The position numbers and the translations under genes were made by a program. Shown here piece by piece: positions 8,803-16,720 of a stretch of 53,098 nucleotides of DNA. The stretch is from Magnetococcales bacterium HCHbin5. GTDB taxonomy: Bacteria; Pseudomonadota; Magnetococcia; Magnetococcales; Magnetaquicoccaceae. Position 1 is the stretch's first letter; the number at the start of each line of letters is the position of its first letter. The notes under the pieces are model-generated. The model did not search any database and was not told where the DNA came from. It saw nothing but the letters and a program-made list of their open reading frames with translations. Location of the stretch: assembly GCA_002753505.1 (NCBI GenBank), contig PEAG01000016.1:1-53098 (forward strand), read 5' to 3'.

Positions 8803-9450
8803 GTGCGTAGCCCAATCGCTGCAGAGGGATTGCCCTTTATTGCCGGATTTGTTGGAGTGGCTGTGGCGGGGGAGATTTTTTGCCCCTCCTGGTTTGGTTC
8901 TCTGTTGCTTTGGGTATTGAGCGGCTGGTGTGTCTGGTTTTTCCGTGACCCGGAGCGTCAGCCTCCGCCTGGGGAGGGGTTGGTCATTGCGCCGGCTGAT
9001 GGCAAGGTGATTGCGATCGAGGAGGTGGCCGCTGCCCCGCTTTCCGGCAAACCGGCGCGGAAATGTTCGATTTTCATGAATGTTTTCAGTGTTCATGTCA
9101 ACCGTTGTCCGATCAGTGGTCAGGTGACGGATTTGGCCTATCATCCGGGCCGATTTTTCAATGCAGCGTTGGACAAGGCCTCGCTGGAGAATGAGCGGAT
9201 GGCCATTCTGGTGACTGCGCCCGATGGTGTGGCGATCACTTTTGTACAGGTGGCGGGTTTGATTGCCCGGCGTATTATTTGTCGGTTGCAGGTGGGTGAG
9301 GGTGTGGTGCAGGGTGATCGGTTTGGTTTGATTCGGTTTGGTTCGCGGGTGGATGTTTATTTGCCGTTATCGGCCAAGCTGGCGGTGATGTTGGGGGATC
9401 AGACCCGGGCGGGTGAGACGGTGGTGGCCCAACTGGAGTCACCGCAATGA
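8803..9450 (+). CDS. psd: Phosphatidylserine decarboxylase proenzyme, short form
   Basis: The enzyme decarboxylates phosphatidylserine to phosphatidylethanolamine (215 aa, short single-domain type). It has an N-terminal membrane-associated hydrophobic region (about 10-45), then FRDPER and the PADGKV motif. The C-terminal FGS motif at G180-S181 is where self-cleavage would create the pyruvoyl group. The GTG start is supported by AAGAGG about seven bases upstream. It overlaps pssA by ATGA, the common pairing of the last two steps of PE synthesis. Confidence 0.95.
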   Translation: MRSPIAAEGLPFIAGFVGVAVAGEIFCPSWFGSLLLWVLSGWCVWFFRDPERQPPPGEGLVIAPADGKVIAIEEVAAAPLSGKPARKCSIFMNVFSVHVNRCPISGQVTDLAYHPGRFFNAALDKASLENERMAILVTAPDGVAITFVQVAGLIARRIICRLQVGEGVVQGDRFGLIRFGSRVDVYLPLSAKLAVMLGDQTRAGETVVAQLESPQ

Positions 9451-10241
9451 GCGAGTTGATCAACAAGCGTGGGGTTTACATCTTTCCCAATTTATTGACC
9501 ACGGGGGGGATGTTTTTCGGGTTTTATGCCATCATGGCGGCTTTGGGGAAGGATTATGAGCGCAGTGCCCAGGCCATTGTAGCGGCTGGGGTCTTTGATG
9601 CGTTGGACGGGCGGGTTGCGCGTGCCATGAATGCGGCGTCGGCCTTTGGCAAGGAGTATGACAGTCTGGCGGATTTTCTCTCTTTTGGTATTGCGCCGGC
9701 GGTTTTGGTTTATTTATGGGCCTTGGAGCCGTTTCACCGCTTGGGGTGGGCGGCGGCCTTTTTGTATGCGGTTTGTGGTGCGTTGCGGTTGGCTCGTTTC
9801 AATGTGCAGCAGCACGTGATACAGGATGAGCGGGTTTCCAAGCGTTATTTTCAAGGTTTGCCCATTCCGGCGGCGGCCATTATTGTCTCTGCCATTATTC
9901 TTTTCTACCAGGAGTTGGGCATTCATGCAGAGGGGGGGTCTACGGTTGGGTTGTGGCGGTGGTTGCCGTTGATGTTGACCTTCATGCTGGGCATTTTGAT
10001 GGTCAGCACCATTCGTTTTCGCAGCATGAAAGATTTTCACTGGCATCGCAAGCGGCCTTTTCTGACCTTGGTGGGTGCGGTGGTTTTTATCGCGGTTTTG
10101 ACCATTCAGATGGCCTCCACGCTGTTTTTGATGAGTGTGGCCTATCTGCTCTCTGCTCTGCACAGTCATCGGGAATATTTGCGTCTGTTGGCGGAGGGCA
10201 AGGAGGTGGAAGAGGATGAGGTGCAGGATTTGACGGTTTAG
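9447..10241 (+). CDS. pssA: CDP-diacylglycerol--serine O-phosphatidyltransferase
   Basis: This 264-residue polytopic inner-membrane enzyme makes phosphatidylserine from CDP-DAG and serine. It carries the CDP-alcohol phosphotransferase signature DG-x2-AR-x8-G-x3-D-x3-D, seen as DALDGRVARAMNAASAFG then KEYDSLAD. Several hydrophobic helices follow, and the C-terminal tail is acidic. It starts inside the psd stop (ATGA). Codon third positions are very rich in G and T compared with genes to the right of the adjacent repeat. The stop lies 17 bp before composite element 1. Confidence 0.96.
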   Translation: MSELINKRGVYIFPNLLTTGGMFFGFYAIMAALGKDYERSAQAIVAAGVFDALDGRVARAMNAASAFGKEYDSLADFLSFGIAPAVLVYLWALEPFHRLGWAAAFLYAVCGALRLARFNVQQHVIQDERVSKRYFQGLPIPAAAIIVSAIILFYQELGIHAEGGSTVGLWRWLPLMLTFMLGILMVSTIRFRSMKDFHWHRKRPFLTLVGAVVFIAVLTIQMASTLFLMSVAYLLSALHSHREYLRLLAEGKEVEEDEVQDLTV

Positions 10242-10258
10242 CTGCATCTTTTTTTAAA

Positions 10259-10706
10259 CAATTGCAGGGGCCTGGGGACCGTCACGGTCCCCAGTGGGGT
10301 GCAGGGGCGAAGCCCCTGCATGTAACGGGCGCGCTTTCCCAAAAGCCCATTTGCGCAGCAAATGGGCGCAGCGCGCCCAAAACGCCCCGCAGGGGCACTC
10401 CTGGAGGGCGGCAGCCCGACCGAAAGCTGGCCAAATTGGGGAGGGCTTGGGAAAAGAGCGTTCCTGGCCTTATCTCAAACAAAACTTCGAACATCCGCAC
10501 GTTCTGGTTTCTTGTCCAAACATTTTCCATAACTGAAACGTGCGAGTCGGGCTGCCGCCCTCCCAAGGTCGCCCCTGCGGGGCGGTTTTGTGCGCGTTGC
10601 GCCCATTTTCTGCGAAAATGGGCTTTGGGAAAACGCGCAGTTCATGCAGGGGCTTTGCCCCTGCACCCCACTGGGGACCGTGACGGTCCCCAGACCCCTG
10701 CAATTG
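10259..10706. repeat. Composite inverted-arm element 1 (type I arm / spacer / type II arm)
   Basis: The left arm 10259-10420 (reverse orientation, type I, AGGAGTG tag) and the right arm 10546-10706 (forward, type II, AAGGTCG tag) face each other across a 125-bp spacer (10421-10545). Each arm contains several hairpins. The long one is GCCCATTTGC/GCAAATGGGC in the left arm and GCCCATTTTC/GAAAATGGGC in the right, both with a TGC loop. Both outer ends finish in CAATTGCAGGGG next to T- or A-rich flanks. The spacer shares blocks such as CTGGCCAAATT and TTCTGGTTT with the copies at 13761 and 25140. No transposase is present. The element fills the convergent gap between pssA and lpoB. Confidence 0.9.
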
Positions 10707-10748
10707 TTTATTAAAAGATACGGACGGGCGAGCGGGCGGGCGGCCAGT

Positions 10749-11387
10749 TTAACGGGTCGTGGTCTTGCGAATCTCCTTCTCATCCGCCCACTCAACTACA
10801 CCCGACTCGATGTCCGTCAACCGCAAACTGAATTTATAGTAGACATCGTGAAAATCCGGCGTCCGCTTGACAATGGAGCTGATGCTGCCCACCAGACGAA
10901 AATCCGCCCCCTCCATCCTGCCCATCTTCTTGGCCGAACTCTTTTTATACAACCCACTCTCATTCTGCCGCCCCAACTCATCCACCTGATCATCCATCTC
11001 CGCCATATCCACCACAAACCGAACCAAACCACTCTTGGTCAGTTGGGTCAAAATGGTGTCCGTAATGGCACGGGTGTCTATGTATTCGCTGCTCTTGTTC
11101 TTGACATGGTCCACCGTAATCAATGGCCGATGACGACCAGTGATCGCCGGCGACTGCAACAGGGAACGGGTCATGCTCTCCGCAATCATCTGCAAATCGG
11201 TGGAACCAAAACTGTTGCTCACACTCTCCACCGCCTTGGGATCACCATACTGGACACGACCCGAACCCACCACTCCCGGCCCGGAAGCCGGCCCCGATGC
11301 GGTGACACACCCGGCCCATACACCCATGGCCAACAATAAACCCAACCGCCACCCCAACCGCCGAATCCCGACACTCATACCATACAT
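10749..11387 (-). CDS. lpoB: LpoB-like outer-membrane lipoprotein, penicillin-binding protein activator
   Basis: The predicted mature protein resembles LpoB, which spans the periplasm to stimulate PBP1b (212 aa). A short basic start (MYGMSVGIRRLGWR) precedes a hydrophobic stretch and a lipidation cysteine in VWAGCVTA near residue 31. The LpoB fold follows (RSLLQSP...RPLITVDHVKNKSSEYIDTRAI), with GADFRLVGSISS and a C-terminal FSLRLTDIESGVVEW. The ATG at 11387 has AGGGAG six bases upstream; longer frames lack a signal-peptide-like start. It is the last gene of a three-lipoprotein unit with the YcfL-like gene, the pairing known from enterobacteria. Confidence 0.88.
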   Translation of the reverse strand: MYGMSVGIRRLGWRLGLLLAMGVWAGCVTASGPASGPGVVGSGRVQYGDPKAVESVSNSFGSTDLQMIAESMTRSLLQSPAITGRHRPLITVDHVKNKSSEYIDTRAITDTILTQLTKSGLVRFVVDMAEMDDQVDELGRQNESGLYKKSSAKKMGRMEGADFRLVGSISSIVKRTPDFHDVYYKFSLRLTDIESGVVEWADEKEIRKTTTR

Positions 11388-11459
11388 GACACACTCCCTT
11401 TCAGCCGCTGCCTGTTCCCCACAAACCATAACACACCAAACCCACCAGAACCCCACCCA

Positions 11460-11891
11460 TCAATGGGCAAACCACTCGGTCGGGGTACTGTTGTTGGGCG
11501 CGTGCATCTCAATGCGAAAATCCACCGCCTGGGGCGTTGGAGCCACCGTCTTGATAAACTGCCGCTGCTTGCCATGCAACAATAACGGCTTCCACGCCTC
11601 CTCCTCCAGGACGAGCCCCGACGCATCCAACCACCTGAACCGATAGGAAAGGGATTGATCATCCAGGGTGGGATTGATCACCTCCGCCTGGATATAAAGC
11701 AAATGGTTGCGCCGCTCCACCCGAATCTCCCCCGGTTGCAGGTCAAGCATCAACCCCATCTCCTCCACCTTGCTGGCCACATCCGGGCTCCTCTGGGGCA
11801 AAGATTGACAGCCACCAGTCAACACAATACATAACAGACCCAACAGAATGGCACCGTTCGGTTGGTATCGACGACTACAATGGGGCATCAT
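11460..11891 (-). CDS. ycfL: YcfL-like (DUF1425) lipoprotein
   Basis: This 143-residue protein has a basic N-terminus, a hydrophobic segment (ILLGLLCIVL) and a lipobox-like LTGGCQS. A compact beta-rich domain follows with VINPTLDDQSLSYRFRWLDASG. The family (COG5633/DUF1425) is encoded next to lpoB in many gammaproteobacteria; its exact role is unknown. The ATG at 11891 has AAGGAG nine bases upstream; a second ATG directly follows. It lies 72 bp upstream of lpoB and 72 bp downstream of the COG3014-type gene on the same strand. Confidence 0.82.
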   Translation of the reverse strand: MMPHCSRRYQPNGAILLGLLCIVLTGGCQSLPQRSPDVASKVEEMGLMLDLQPGEIRVERRNHLLYIQAEVINPTLDDQSLSYRFRWLDASGLVLEEEAWKPLLLHGKQRQFIKTVAPTPQAVDFRIEMHAPNNSTPTEWFAH

Positions 11892-11963
11892 CTGCGTGGA
11901 CTCCTTGAAGAGTGCGGTAACAAAAAACCCGCCGTTGCGGCGGCAAAACAACATGAAGAGTCG

Positions 11964-13379
11964 CTACTTTGTCAGAGCGCGCCCCCCCACCACCGGCAAA
12001 CTCCCGTACGAAGAGCCCGGCGTGTTGGCCAGATACAGCGTATCCCCCACCACCCGAATGGGTACCAGTTGATAACGCCCCCCGACATCCAACGCCATGC
12101 TGGCCCGGTTTCCGTAGGCAGTGTCAAACGAGAGGGTGTACCGACCCGGTTTCAACGCAGTACGGCCAAGAAAAATGGTGGCAGGCAAGGTGCGCCAGGA
12201 ACGTTCATCCGCCGATTCCAGCACCAACCCTGTCAACATGACAGCCAGGCCGACCAGTTCATTACCCTTTCTGTTGGCCTGTCCCTGCGCAATCCCCCGA
12301 CTGGCCGCCCGCAGGGTGCTGCGCAGCACGATGCCGGGCAGATCATCCCGCAAGGTCCGACGCGCCATGGCATCCACACTGGTCACCGCCGCCATCTCCA
12401 CCCATTTGTTTCCATCGATCTGCAACGGACCCGGGTGATAAGAGGCGGAAGGATTATCCGGCACCACCGGGAAGGAGAGGGTGACCAACCCCGCCGATGG
12501 AATGGGCAATGGAATCATGACGGAAGAGCGCGCCGGTGCCAGCCCCCCCTCCAGCACAAACAGCAGATCGGTTTTGCCAGCCGCCAACCGCTCCCGCCGC
12601 CGGTCCAACTGCTTCAACCCCTCCTCCAGCAACGGAATATCAGGACGCAACTCAATGGCCTGCCGGTATCCTGGTGCCGCCAACCCCGGCTCCCCCAACG
12701 CCTCGTAGACAAAACCGGCCAAATAGTGACTGAAAGCGTTCTGGTAGCTGTTCTTGAGCGCAATCACCTGGGGATCATTCAAAGTATCGACCGGGTAGCC
12801 CTGCAGCTCTTTGACACTTCTCCGCACATGCCGATTGCCGCTTTCCGCCTCCTCCTGCATCACCTTTTTGGCATGCAGATCGGCGATGATGGCCTCCCGT
12901 TCGTGGGTTTTTTTGATTTCGGTGCGGGCCGCCTCCCAATCTCCCAGCGCAATATGATCCAAGGCAATCTGGGCCGTCAACAGCACCTTTTCATAATCGT
13001 ATCCCTCATAGGTGCGCACCTTGTCGTTGACAACGACGCTGCCAATCGCCCCCAGCAGCTTGCCGGGATCGGTGCGGGCCTGTTCCTCCCACTGTTGCAC
13101 CTTCTGGTCCGCCGCCATCCAACTGCTGCGGCTGTCGGCAAACGCCCCTTGCAGGCGCAACAGCTCGCCCTTTTCCATATAGTAGAGCAGATCCTTTTCC
13201 GGATCGGCATTATTTTTTTCCAGGGTTTGCAGGGCCAGGTCCGGCCTGTTGACCCTTACCAACGATGTCGTGGCCCTCAGTTCTGCATCATAACTGCGCA
13301 GGGCCCCTGCGCAGCCGGTCTGCAGCAGTGGCAACAGCAACCACAGCACCCCAAGAGACAGTGTACGCTCTCTTTTCAA
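11964..13379 (-). CDS. COG3014-type lipoprotein
   Basis: This protein (471 aa from the chosen start) has a TTG start at 13379, with AGAGGA five bases upstream. That start gives a textbook lipoprotein signal (KRERTLSLGVLWLLLPLLQTGC). An in-frame ATG at 13508 would add 43 residues before it. A helical TPR-like region (about 25-280) includes LGDWEAARTEIKK and NAFSHYLAGFVYEALGEPGLA. A beta-rich C-terminal half ends in SYGSLPVVGGRALTK. The family is uncharacterised and co-occurs with YcfL and LpoB genes in several proteobacteria, so a role in cell-wall synthesis is inferred. It is first in the trio. Confidence 0.82.
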   Translation of the reverse strand: MKRERTLSLGVLWLLLPLLQTGCAGALRSYDAELRATTSLVRVNRPDLALQTLEKNNADPEKDLLYYMEKGELLRLQGAFADSRSSWMAADQKVQQWEEQARTDPGKLLGAIGSVVVNDKVRTYEGYDYEKVLLTAQIALDHIALGDWEAARTEIKKTHEREAIIADLHAKKVMQEEAESGNRHVRRSVKELQGYPVDTLNDPQVIALKNSYQNAFSHYLAGFVYEALGEPGLAAPGYRQAIELRPDIPLLEEGLKQLDRRRERLAAGKTDLLFVLEGGLAPARSSVMIPLPIPSAGLVTLSFPVVPDNPSASYHPGPLQIDGNKWVEMAAVTSVDAMARRTLRDDLPGIVLRSTLRAASRGIAQGQANRKGNELVGLAVMLTGLVLESADERSWRTLPATIFLGRTALKPGRYTLSFDTAYGNRASMALDVGGRYQLVPIRVVGDTLYLANTPGSSYGSLPVVGGRALTK

Positions 13380-13536
13380 CAAAATCCTCTCTAATATCCT
13401 GAAATGGCCTGAGTCTGCTGCAAGGCCCCGAAGCCCCCCCCGGGTTGGACAAACCGTCACATCGCGAAAAAATATACCTTCCCCCTCTGCTCGGCAATAA
13501 GAATCCATGGCCCACTGGATTTTGTCGTTTGATCCT

Positions 13537-13580
13537 TGCAGCTGTCACGCTCCCCGGCGGCTGCAGGGGCAACGCCCCGT
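13537..13580 (-). repeat. Degenerate fragment of the repeat arm
   Basis: The stretch includes TCACGCTCCCCGGCGG followed by GCAGGGGCAACGCCCC. These match the end-proximal palindrome and the GCAGGGGC hairpin of the full arms, but the outer end and inner half are missing. It lies 20 bp left of composite element 2. The remainder of 13380-13600 shows no gene and no convincing promoter, although the COG3014-type gene must be transcribed leftward from here. Confidence 0.6.
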
Positions 13581-13600
13581 GAACAGCTCCGCTCCAAACT

Positions 13601-14066
13601 ATTGCAGGGGTCCGGGGACCGTCACGGTCCCCGGTGGGGTGCAGGGGCAAAGCCCCTGCATGTAACGGGCGCGCTTTCCCAAAAGCCCATTTGCGCAGCA
13701 AATGGGCGCAGCGCGCCCAAAACGCCCCGCAGGGGCACTCCTGGAGGGCGGCAGCCCGACTGAGAGCTGGCCAAATTTGAGCGGGTTTGAAAAAAAACCG
13801 TTCCTGGCCTTGTATCAAACGAGAAGCTGAATATTCGAAGGTTCTGGTTTTTTATCCAAATATTTTCCACGACATAACCGTGCGAGTCGGGCTGCCGCCC
13901 TCCCAAGGTCGCCCCTGCGGGGCGGTTTTGTGCGCGCTGCGCCAATTTTCTGCGAAAATTGGCTTCGTAAAAGCGCGCAGTTCATGCAAGGGCTTCGCCC
14001 CTGCACCCCAGCAAGGGCTTCGCCCCTGCACCCCACCAGGGGGATGATCCCCCTGGACCCGCAATC
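13601..14066. repeat. Composite inverted-arm element 2 (type I arm / spacer / type II arm)
   Basis: The left arm 13601-13760 (type I, reverse), the spacer 13761-13885 (125 bp) and the right arm from 13886 (type II, forward) have the same order and orientation as element 1. The long hairpin of the right arm is GCCAATTTTC/GAAAATTGGC. The usual GGGGACCGT palindrome at the right end is replaced by CCAGGGGGAT/ATCCCCCTGG (14036-14056). A 25-bp tandem duplication precedes it. The element lies in the divergent gap between the COG3014-type gene and murF. Confidence 0.88.
13986..14035 (+). repeat. Two 25-bp direct repeats inside a repeat arm
   Basis: Positions 13986-14010 and 14011-14035 are identical 25-mers beginning GCAAGGGCTTCGCCCC and ending CACCCCA. 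Other arms have a single copy of this module, in the form GCAGGGGCTTTGCCCCTGC. It is a local duplication unique to this arm in the window. Confidence 0.9.
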
Positions 14067-14133
14067 CGTTTTGCAAGAGATGAAGAGAAGAGAAGATCCG
14101 ACAAAATCCTGGCCACTCCCCTGCAATAGTTTC

Positions 14134-14162
14134 AAGACAGAAGGCAGCTGTTGGGGTATAAT
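14134..14162 (+). promoter_or_regulatory. Probable sigma-70-type promoter for murF
   Basis: A consensus TATAAT (14157-14162) lies 17 bp downstream of AAGACA (14134-14139), which matches four of six -35 positions. Transcription would begin near 14169, about 50 bases before the murF ATG at 14218. This also excludes the in-frame ATG at 14161 as a start. It would drive murF-mraY-ftsW-murG. Confidence 0.6.
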
Positions 14163-14217
14163 GAAAGCCAGTGAACACTCGACATGCCCACCTTTCCAAC
14201 CGGACAAAAGGGGTCTT

Positions 14218-15618
14218 ATGGCTCTTACGCTTGCACTTTTCGGTGATACGACAACAGATGTGCCCCTGCGGGGCCTCTCCATCGACAGTCGAACCCTCCA
14301 ACCGGGAGAACTCTTCGCCGCTGTGCGCGGGGAACGGTTCGACGGACACCACTTTATTGAACAGGCCGTCGCCGCCGGCTGCGCCGCCGTGTTGGCAGAA
14401 CAGCCACCCGCAACACCCCCCCCGGTCCCGCTGCTGATCGTGGAAAATGTGCTGCAAACCCTGGGCGAGGCGGCCCGACGTTGGCGCGATCAGGTCAACC
14501 CCCTGGTGCTGGCCGTCACCGGCTCATGCGGCAAAACCACCGTCAAGGAGATGCTCACCCGCTGCCTGCAACAAAAATTTGCCAGCGTCCACGCCACCCG
14601 TGGCAACCTGAATAACCATATCGGCCTGCCCCTGACCCTGCTGGCCATGCCGGAAAACTGCCAGGCCCTGGTGGTTGAACTGGGCATGAGCGCAGCCGGC
14701 GAAATCGCCTACCTGGCACAACTGGCCAAACCGGATATCGGCATCATCACCAACGTGCAACCCGCCCACCTGGAAGCCTTCGCAAACCTCGACGCCATCG
14801 TCGAAGCCAAAGCGGAGTTGCTCGAAGCCCTCCCCACCCACGGCGTGGCCATCTTTCCCTTCGGGCAACCCTACACCCCGCGACTACAGCAAAAAGCAGG
14901 AGAGGTGAACACACGAACATTCGGCCCCAACCCACCCGCTGACATCTTCTACCGCAGCGCAACAACAACCGAACCCAACCCGCCGGAAAAAACAGCCGCC
15001 AACCTGTTCACCATCCATTGGCAAGCCGAACAAGATGGCGTACAAACCCGCCTGGGCCAGCACGGCGAACACCTGCGCCAAAACGCCCTGGCCGTGGCGG
15101 CCGCAGCCCGGGCCGCCGGCCTCACAACCAGCCAAATTGCAGCCGGCCTGGAAAACTTTGCACCACCAACCGGACGCGGAGGCATACGCCAAGCCCCCCA
15201 AGGCTGGCGCGTGGTGGATGACAGCTATAACGCCAACCCGGGCTCGGTACAAGCCGCCCTGCAAGCCCTGCCGGAACCCGCCCAACCGGGACGACGCATC
15301 GCCGTGCTGGGGGATATGCTGGAATTGGGCAAAGAGGCAGAAATGTTGCATGCAGGACTGCTCCCGGCCCTGATCAGCAGCGGCGTCTCCCTGCTGTTTA
15401 CCGCCGGCCCCCTGATGCAGGCCCTGCATCAAGCCGTACAAGCCCATCCCTGGCAGGCCGGAGAGCAGCCCATCACCGCATGGCATCGCCCCGACCCCGC
15501 CGATTGGCTTGAACAGATTGCACCCCAGCTTCAACCGCAAGATGTGGTGCTGGTCAAAGGATCCCGTGGGATGAAAATGGAACGTATCGTCAACAACTTG
15601 GTGACTCATGCTCTATAA
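14218..15618 (+). CDS. murF: UDP-N-acetylmuramoyl-tripeptide--D-alanyl-D-alanine ligase
   Basis: MurF adds D-Ala-D-Ala to UDP-MurNAc-tripeptide (466 aa). The N-terminal substrate domain has [20 protein letters not shown]. The ATP-binding P-loop is [14 protein letters not shown]. The central domain has [22 protein letters not shown] and [10 protein letters not shown]. The C-terminal domain has [15 protein letters not shown]. The ATG at 14218 follows AAAGGGG. It heads the first dcw block instead of following murE as in most bacteria. Its stop overlaps mraY by 11 bases. Codon third positions favour C and A. Confidence 0.97.
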   Translation: MALTLALFGDTTTDVPLRGLSIDSRTLQPGELFAAVRGERFDGHHFIEQAVAAGCAAVLAEQPPATPPPVPLLIVENVLQTLGEAARRWRDQVNPLVLAVTGSCGKTTVKEMLTRCLQQKFASVHATRGNLNNHIGLPLTLLAMPENCQALVVELGMSAAGEIAYLAQLAKPDIGIITNVQPAHLEAFANLDAIVEAKAELLEALPTHGVAIFPFGQPYTPRLQQKAGEVNTRTFGPNPPADIFYRSATTTEPNPPEKTAANLFTIHWQAEQDGVQTRLGQHGEHLRQNALAVAAAARAAGLTTSQIAAGLENFAPPTGRGGIRQAPQGWRVVDDSYNANPGSVQAALQALPEPAQPGRRIAVLGDMLELGKEAEMLHAGLLPALISSGVSLLFTAGPLMQALHQAVQAHPWQAGEQPITAWHRPDPADWLEQIAPQLQPQDVVLVKGSRGMKMERIVNNLVTHAL

Positions 15619-16696
15619 TCTGCTCTTTCCGCTGAGCGACTACTGGTCGGCTCTGAACCTGTTCAAATATATTACTTTTCGCAGCATTGGCGCAACATTG
15701 ACCGCCCTGCTGCTCTCCTTTCTGGTGGGACCATGGCTGATCCGCTCTTTGCAAAAATTGCAAACCAGCGGACAACCGATCCGCAGCGACGGACCCCAGC
15801 GGCATATCCTGGAAAAAACCGGCACCCCCACCATGGGCGGCACCCTGATATTGCTGGCCATGGTCATCCCCACCCTGCTGTGGGCCAACCTGACCAACCC
15901 ATTCATTATCCTGGTGTTGTGTACAACCCTCAGCTTTGGTGCCATCGGATTCTGGGATGACTACCGCAAATTGACCCGGAAAAATACCAAGGGCATCTCC
16001 GCCCGTACCCGCTTTTTATTGCAAAGCGGCATCGCCCTGGCCGCCGCCTATACACTGCAAAATGTCGACCCTGTCGGCTCCTACGGCGGTCTGGCGATTC
16101 CGTTTTTTAAAAATCTCTCCCTGGATCTGGGCATACTGTTTTTTCCCTTTGCCATCCTGGTCATCGTGGGCACCAGCAACGCGGTCAATCTGACCGACGG
16201 CCTGGATGGCCTCGCCATCGGCCCCACCATGCTGACCGCCGCCACCTTTTTGATCATCGCCTACGTGACCGGCCACTCCCACTTTGCCAACTATCTCGGC
16301 ATCCCCTACGTACCTGGGGCGGGGGAGTTGGCCATCTTTTGCGGTGCCATGGTGGGAGCCGCCCTGGGCTTTCTGTGGTTTAACACCTACCCGGCACAGG
16401 TTTTCATGGGCGATGTAGGCTCCCTCGCCCTGGGAGCCGCCCTGGGCACCATCGGCATGATCACCCGCCACGAAATTGTGCTGGCCATCGTCGGAGGCAT
16501 CTTCGTGGTGGAAACCCTCTCGGTCATCGTCCAGGTCGCCTCCTTCAAACTGATCGGCAAGCGGGTCTTTCGCATGGCCCCCATCCATCACCATTTTGAA
16601 CTGAAAGGGTGGGCAGAACCCAAAATCATCGTCCGCTTTTGGATCATCTCCATCATACTGGCCCTGATCGGCATATCGACCTTGAAAATTCGCTAA
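15608..16696 (+). CDS. mraY: Phospho-N-acetylmuramoyl-pentapeptide-transferase
   Basis: MraY transfers phospho-MurNAc-pentapeptide to undecaprenyl phosphate, making lipid I in the inner membrane (362 aa, about ten helices). Motifs seen are TPTMGG, the catalytic [39 protein letters not shown] and the [11 protein letters not shown] histidine motif. The start lies inside the end of murF. The next gene is ftsW 24 bp downstream; murD, which normally lies between them, is absent. Confidence 0.97.
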   Translation: MLYNLLFPLSDYWSALNLFKYITFRSIGATLTALLLSFLVGPWLIRSLQKLQTSGQPIRSDGPQRHILEKTGTPTMGGTLILLAMVIPTLLWANLTNPFIILVLCTTLSFGAIGFWDDYRKLTRKNTKGISARTRFLLQSGIALAAAYTLQNVDPVGSYGGLAIPFFKNLSLDLGILFFPFAILVIVGTSNAVNLTDGLDGLAIGPTMLTAATFLIIAYVTGHSHFANYLGIPYVPGAGELAIFCGAMVGAALGFLWFNTYPAQVFMGDVGSLALGAALGTIGMITRHEIVLAIVGGIFVVETLSVIVQVASFKLIGKRVFRMAPIHHHFELKGWAEPKIIVRFWIISIILALIGISTLKIR

Positions 16697-16720
16697 GATC
16701 TGGAAAAACAGAGGGAACAG

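Noticed and set aside
10259-10706. Insertion sequence with transposase
   Set aside because: The inverted arms resemble terminal repeats, but the spacer of 125 bp is too short for a transposase and no transposase frame lies in the window.
10262-10714. Long open frames across the composite repeats, on both strands, at all three loci
   Set aside because: They arise because the GC-rich palindromic arms lack stop codons in several frames. Peptides such as GCRPPG repeats mirror the hairpins, and codon-position differences show no clear coding pattern.
14161-14217. Earlier ATG for murF at 14161
   Set aside because: It overlaps the TATAAT promoter element, so it would not be in the transcript; the ATG at 14218 has a Shine-Dalgarno and fits the family N-terminus.
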